Shown in pieces: positions 5,595-7,650 of a stretch of DNA of 7,650 nucleotides. Under the pieces are notes generated by a model, which made no database searches, was not told the origin of the DNA, and saw only the letters and a list, made by a program, of their open reading frames with translations. The position numbers and the translations under genes are program-made. This DNA comes from Candidatus Poribacteria bacterium (GTDB lineage Bacteria; Abyssobacteria; SURF-5). The stretch's first letter is position 1, and each line of letters begins with the position of its first letter. The stretch covers positions 1-7,650 of the forward strand of contig JACRIR010000223.1 in the NCBI GenBank assembly GCA_016215705.1. Direction: 5' to 3'.

Positions 5595-5622
5595 CGTCAT
5601 TCTGAGCGAAGCGAAGAATCTC
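5595..5622. repeat. REP-like dispersed motif (TCATTCTGAGCGAAGCGAAG)
   Basis: The stretch CGTCATTCTGAGCGAAGCGA followed by AGAATCTC belongs to a motif that I recall as a widely scattered intergenic repeat in many bacterial phyla. It includes an internal direct repeat, GCGAA-GCGAA. One copy is visible in this window. Function is unknown. Confidence 0.6.
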
Positions 5623-5641
5623 CTTTTGGCCTTCTTCAACT

Positions 5642-5683
5642 ATAAACCATAAACCATAAACCATGAACCATAAACCATAAACC
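5642..5683. repeat. 7-bp tandem array (ATAAACC)x6
   Basis: Six uninterrupted copies of ATAAACC are present, the fourth being ATGAACC. The array ends 25 bases before the mobA ATG. Slippage could vary its copy number and shift spacing upstream of mobA, but no promoter elements are seen across it. Confidence 0.9.
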
Positions 5684-5708
5684 CCAACCGATCTTCCTGG
5701 GTGGAACC

Positions 5709-6344
5709 ATGCAATCAGCAGTCATCCTCGCCGGCGGCAAAAGCACGCGCATGGGCCGCAACAAGGCGTTGCTCGACTTTGGCGGAGAAACGCTCATAGG
5801 ACGGCTGCACGGAATTCTCAAGAAAGCCTTCGACGAAGTCCTGATCTCGGCTAACGAACCGGGAATATACCGGTTCTTAGGAGTTCCAGTTGTCCCGGAC
5901 GTCTTCATCGAGGCAGGCTCCCTTGCCGGCATTCATGCCGGCCTCTTGCGTTCGCAGGCTCAATTATGTTTTTTCGTCGCCTGCGATATGCCCTTCGTCA
6001 ACATGGAACTGGTTCGCCTCCTTCATCGATTCACAAACGATTACGACGTCGTGATTCCCCAGAGCCGCTTTGACAATGACAGCCGCACCGGCCTCGAGCC
6101 ACTCCATGCGTTCTATTCCCGCGACTGCATCCCTTACATCGAGGAACAGCTTCGGCGGGGCGACCCGAGAATCATCGACTTCTTCCCGCATGTCAAAGTT
6201 CGCGAGGTCACTGTCGAAGAAATGCGCACACTCGACCCCCAGGGTCTCTCATACTTCAATATCAACACCCAAGAGAAATACGAACTCGCAAAGAAAACAC
6301 TGGCAACGAAACGTGACTCCAATCCAAAATCCAAAATAGAATGA
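5709..6344 (+). CDS. mobA: Molybdenum cofactor guanylyltransferase MobA
   Basis: MobA transfers GMP from GTP to Mo-molybdopterin, making the guanine dinucleotide cofactor used by the DMSO reductase and formate dehydrogenase families. The 211-residue protein starts with the nucleotidyltransferase signature ILAGGKSTRMGRNKALL (6-22). It has GSLAGIHAGL (70-79; the commoner form is GPLAGI), the metal-binding ACDMPF (91-96, D93) and EPLHAFYS (130-137). FNINTQEKY (183-191) corresponds to the family's N-x-NTPED region. The ATG at 5709 is followed at once by the signature, so a later start is excluded; the ribosome site (GGGTGGA, 5699-5705) is weak. The last eight residues, SNPKSKIE, come from a dispersed intergenic repeat that also leads into the stop codon, making the C-terminus a few residues longer than the conserved fold needs. 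It probably pairs functionally with mobB upstream and lies 114 bases from moaA. Confidence 0.95.
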   Translation: MQSAVILAGGKSTRMGRNKALLDFGGETLIGRLHGILKKAFDEVLISANEPGIYRFLGVPVVPDVFIEAGSLAGIHAGLLRSQAQLCFFVACDMPFVNMELVRLLHRFTNDYDVVIPQSRFDNDSRTGLEPLHAFYSRDCIPYIEEQLRRGDPRIIDFFPHVKVREVTVEEMRTLDPQGLSYFNINTQEKYELAKKTLATKRDSNPKSKIE

Positions 6345-6358
6345 TTCGTGTTCCAATC
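6321..6358. repeat. Dispersed repeats at the mobA end
   Basis: AATCCAAAATCCAAAAT (6321-6337) matches 16 of 17 bases at 2859-2875. Directly after the mobA stop, ATTCGTGTTCCAATC (6344-6358) is identical to 104-118 upstream of greA. Two different repeat families therefore abut here, one inside the mobA reading frame. Confidence 0.75.
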
Positions 6359-6449
6359 TCTTTTTCTTGCAAAACCTTCGCCATTATGCGAAAATAGTCT
6401 TGTCCTCACCCAGCCCTTAATTCCCATGCAAGTGGTTCGTCCCTGCTCG

Positions 6450-6454
6450 AAGGA
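6450..6454 (+). promoter_or_regulatory. Ribosome binding site fixing the moaA start
   Basis: AAGGA lies four bases before the ATG at 6459. Earlier in-frame starts at 6426 (ATG) and 6348 (GTG, inside a repeat) have no such site. Confidence 0.65.
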
Positions 6455-6458
6455 AGAA

Positions 6459-7421
6459 ATGGATCAAAACGGTAAGCGTGTCATAAATTATCTTCGCATC
6501 TCCGTGACGGATTTCTGCAACTACCGCTGCACTTATTGCATGCCGCCCGGCGGGATTCAGTGGTTGCCGCGCACTGATATTCTCTCCTTCGAGGAAATCT
6601 GCTCCATCGTGAATGCGGCCATTCCACTGGGGGTCGACCGCATAAGACTCACCGGCGGCGAACCCCTTATGCGGCATGGGATAATGGACCTGGTCAAGAT
6701 GCTCGCCCGCCTGCCCGGCATAGATGACATTGCCCTCACAACGAACGGCTCACGCCTCGAGGAGTTTGCCACTGTCTTGCGCGAGAGCGGCGTCAACCGC
6801 ATAAACGTCAGCCTGGACTCGCTGCGGCCCGGGCGGTACTGCGAAATTACGCGTGGAGGCAATTTCGACAAGGTGTGGAGAGGCATCGAAGCCGCGCATT
6901 CGGCCGGATTCGGCATCATCAAACTGAACGTCGTCGTCATAAAGGGCATCAATGACGACGAGATAGAGGATTTTGCGGCCTTGACGCGCAAGTACCCTTT
7001 CGAGGTTAGATTCATAGAATATATGCCGGTCGGTCCGACCGAGCTCTCCAACCGGTTCACCCACGTTTCCGCCGAAGAGATGCGCAATCGGATAAGCGCG
7101 CTCGGACAACTCGATAAATTAAGTGACGATTCGCATGGCGGTCCGGCCGAGCGTTACAAGTTGCAAGGCGCTGGAGCCGCTCTCGGATTTATCTCTGCGA
7201 TGAGCCACAGGTTCTGCTCGTCTTGTAACCGGCTTCGGCTCACAGCCGATGGGCGACTGCTCTCGTGCCTGTTCTCCGGTCAGTCAATCGAAGTCAAATC
7301 ACTCCTGCGTTCCGGCGCGCCACCCGAAAAAATCGCCGAAGCCGTTCGCCTTGCCATCGAATCGAAACCAATGGTGCGGCCCGAGCGATGCTCAAGCTTC
7401 ATGAGCTCAATCGGAGGGTGA
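6459..7421 (+). CDS. moaA: GTP 3',8-cyclase MoaA
   Basis: MoaA is the radical-SAM enzyme that converts GTP to 3',8-cyclo-7,8-dihydro-GTP, the first step of molybdopterin synthesis; MoaC (not in this window) takes the product onward. From the ATG at 6459 the protein is 320 residues, the usual size. The radical-SAM motif CNYRCTYC gives C20, C24 and C27 as ligands of the first [4Fe-4S] cluster. LTGGEPL (64-70) is the SAM-binding GGEP. TTNGSRL (94-100) and NVSLDSL (116-122) follow. The C-terminal cluster site uses C253, C256 and C270 within FCSSCNRLRLTADG (252-265). The chain ends in the required double glycine, G319-G320, after MSSIGG. The start at 6459 gives the classic G-R/K-x-I-x-YLRISVTD beginning and has a ribosome site. 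It lies 114 bases after mobA, with no convincing promoter between, so co-transcription is likely. Complete and intact. Confidence 0.97.
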   Translation: MDQNGKRVINYLRISVTDFCNYRCTYCMPPGGIQWLPRTDILSFEEICSIVNAAIPLGVDRIRLTGGEPLMRHGIMDLVKMLARLPGIDDIALTTNGSRLEEFATVLRESGVNRINVSLDSLRPGRYCEITRGGNFDKVWRGIEAAHSAGFGIIKLNVVVIKGINDDEIEDFAALTRKYPFEVRFIEYMPVGPTELSNRFTHVSAEEMRNRISALGQLDKLSDDSHGGPAERYKLQGAGAALGFISAMSHRFCSSCNRLRLTADGRLLSCLFSGQSIEVKSLLRSGAPPEKIAEAVRLAIESKPMVRPERCSSFMSSIGG

Positions 7422-7483
7422 CCATAAGAACGGGGAAAGGGGAGACGGAGCAAATGCGAAAAGGGAACAGAAGAAACCTGCCT

Positions 7484-7497
7484 AAATCCGCAGATTT
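7484..7497. repeat. CGCAGATT-family palindromic repeat
   Basis: AAATC-CGCA-GATTT is an inverted repeat around a four-base centre, sharing CGCAGATT with copies in the mobB-nfnA spacer. A small hairpin, GCGGC-ATA-GCCGC, follows at 7504-7516. Confidence 0.5.
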
Positions 7498-7533
7498 CAC
7501 AGCGCGGCATAGCCGCAACCAAATCGCCATATC

Positions 7534-7602
7534 GGGCGCGATGAATCGCGCCCCTACGGAAATCCCTCGTATACTCCTGTAGGGGCGCAATTCATTGCGC
7601 CC
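7534..7602. repeat. Inverted pair of self-complementary GTAGGGGCGC arms
   Basis: The arms 7534-7557 and 7579-7602 are reverse complements at 22 of 24 positions, around a 21-base centre. Each arm is also a hairpin by itself: GGGCGCGAT (7534-7542) with ATCGCGCCC (7545-7553), and GGGCGCAAT (7583-7591) with ATTGCGCCC (7594-7602). The family is the same as that at 5330 and 5381. The remaining downstream DNA to the window end shows no supported gene. Confidence 0.8.
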
Positions 7603-7650
7603 GTGTGAGTTTCATACGGTGTGTCATGAGAATCGCGACAGGAATTCAAG

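Noticed and set aside
5394-5645. 83-residue open frame in the nfnB-mobA gap
   Set aside because: It is translated repeat sequence (GTAGGGG hairpin, CCCCCTTT hairpin, REP-like motif) with no ribosome site or protein-like pattern.
5288-5683. CRISPR array
   Set aside because: The repeats are palindromic, of different families and sizes, and not separated by regular unique spacers; no cas genes are present.
6348-6458. moaA extension from GTG 6348 or ATG 6426
   Set aside because: The GTG lies in a dispersed repeat and neither start has a ribosome site; ATG 6459 matches the family start and has AAGGA upstream.
7265-7582. 105-residue open frame at the moaA end
   Set aside because: It overlaps the conserved moaA C-terminus in another frame and then runs into palindromic repeats.
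7626-7650. Start of a further gene at ATG 7626
   Set aside because: Only eight codons are visible, with no ribosome site, so it cannot be supported.

Overview
The window carries seven complete protein genes, all on the plus strand: greA, moeA, mobB, nfnA, nfnB, mobA and moaA. Four (moeA, mobB, mobA, moaA) belong to molybdenum cofactor (Moco) synthesis and to attachment of its nucleotide. The nfnA-nfnB pair between them encodes both subunits of the electron-bifurcating NADH-dependent ferredoxin:NADP+ oxidoreductase. The genes use clear Shine-Dalgarno sequences and look bacterial. NfnAB and a large investment in Moco point to an anaerobe, probably one with Mo- or W-pterin enzymes such as formate dehydrogenases. 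The intergenic DNA is unusually rich in short dispersed repeats (GTAGGGG palindromes, CGCAAAGGCGCAAAG arms, AATCCAAAATCCAAAAT, TCATTCTGAGCGAAGCGAAG). I associate these with genomes of uncultured environmental bacteria, but they do not fix the phylum.

Layout. Positions 1-176 hold ATTCGTG-type repeats and a consensus-like promoter just before greA (177-650). Positions 651-957 have no gene but hold a 22-bp inverted repeat pair, a strong extended -10 promoter and a structured leader of about 100 nt upstream of moeA. The leader ends in a terminator-like hairpin that competes with an alternative hairpin. moeA (958-2181) and mobB (2183-2674, TTG start) are nearly fused. A 221-bp repeat-bearing spacer precedes nfnA (2896-3738) and nfnB (3743-5221), which are four bases apart. 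Positions 5222-5708 form a repeat island: a tandem 19-mer, a nested palindromic element, a dispersed REP-like motif and a 7-bp tandem array. mobA (5709-6344) ends inside a dispersed repeat. moaA (6459-7421) is followed by a pair of mutually inverted, self-complementary GTAGGGGCGC arms.

How they work together. MoaA performs the first radical-SAM step of pterin synthesis, MoeA inserts molybdate, MobA adds GMP to make the guanine dinucleotide form, and MobB is a GTP-binding accessory to MobA. The intermediate genes (moaC, moaD, moaE, mogA/moaB) are not in the window. NfnAB balances NADH, NADPH and reduced ferredoxin. Its place inside the Moco cluster suggests supply of electrons to, or disposal from, a molybdopterin enzyme encoded elsewhere; that link is inference from gene order.

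The least ordinary items are the moeA leader, which looks like a transcription attenuator or riboswitch of unrecognised class, and the nested palindromic repeats. The proteins themselves are recognisable family members with only minor oddities.
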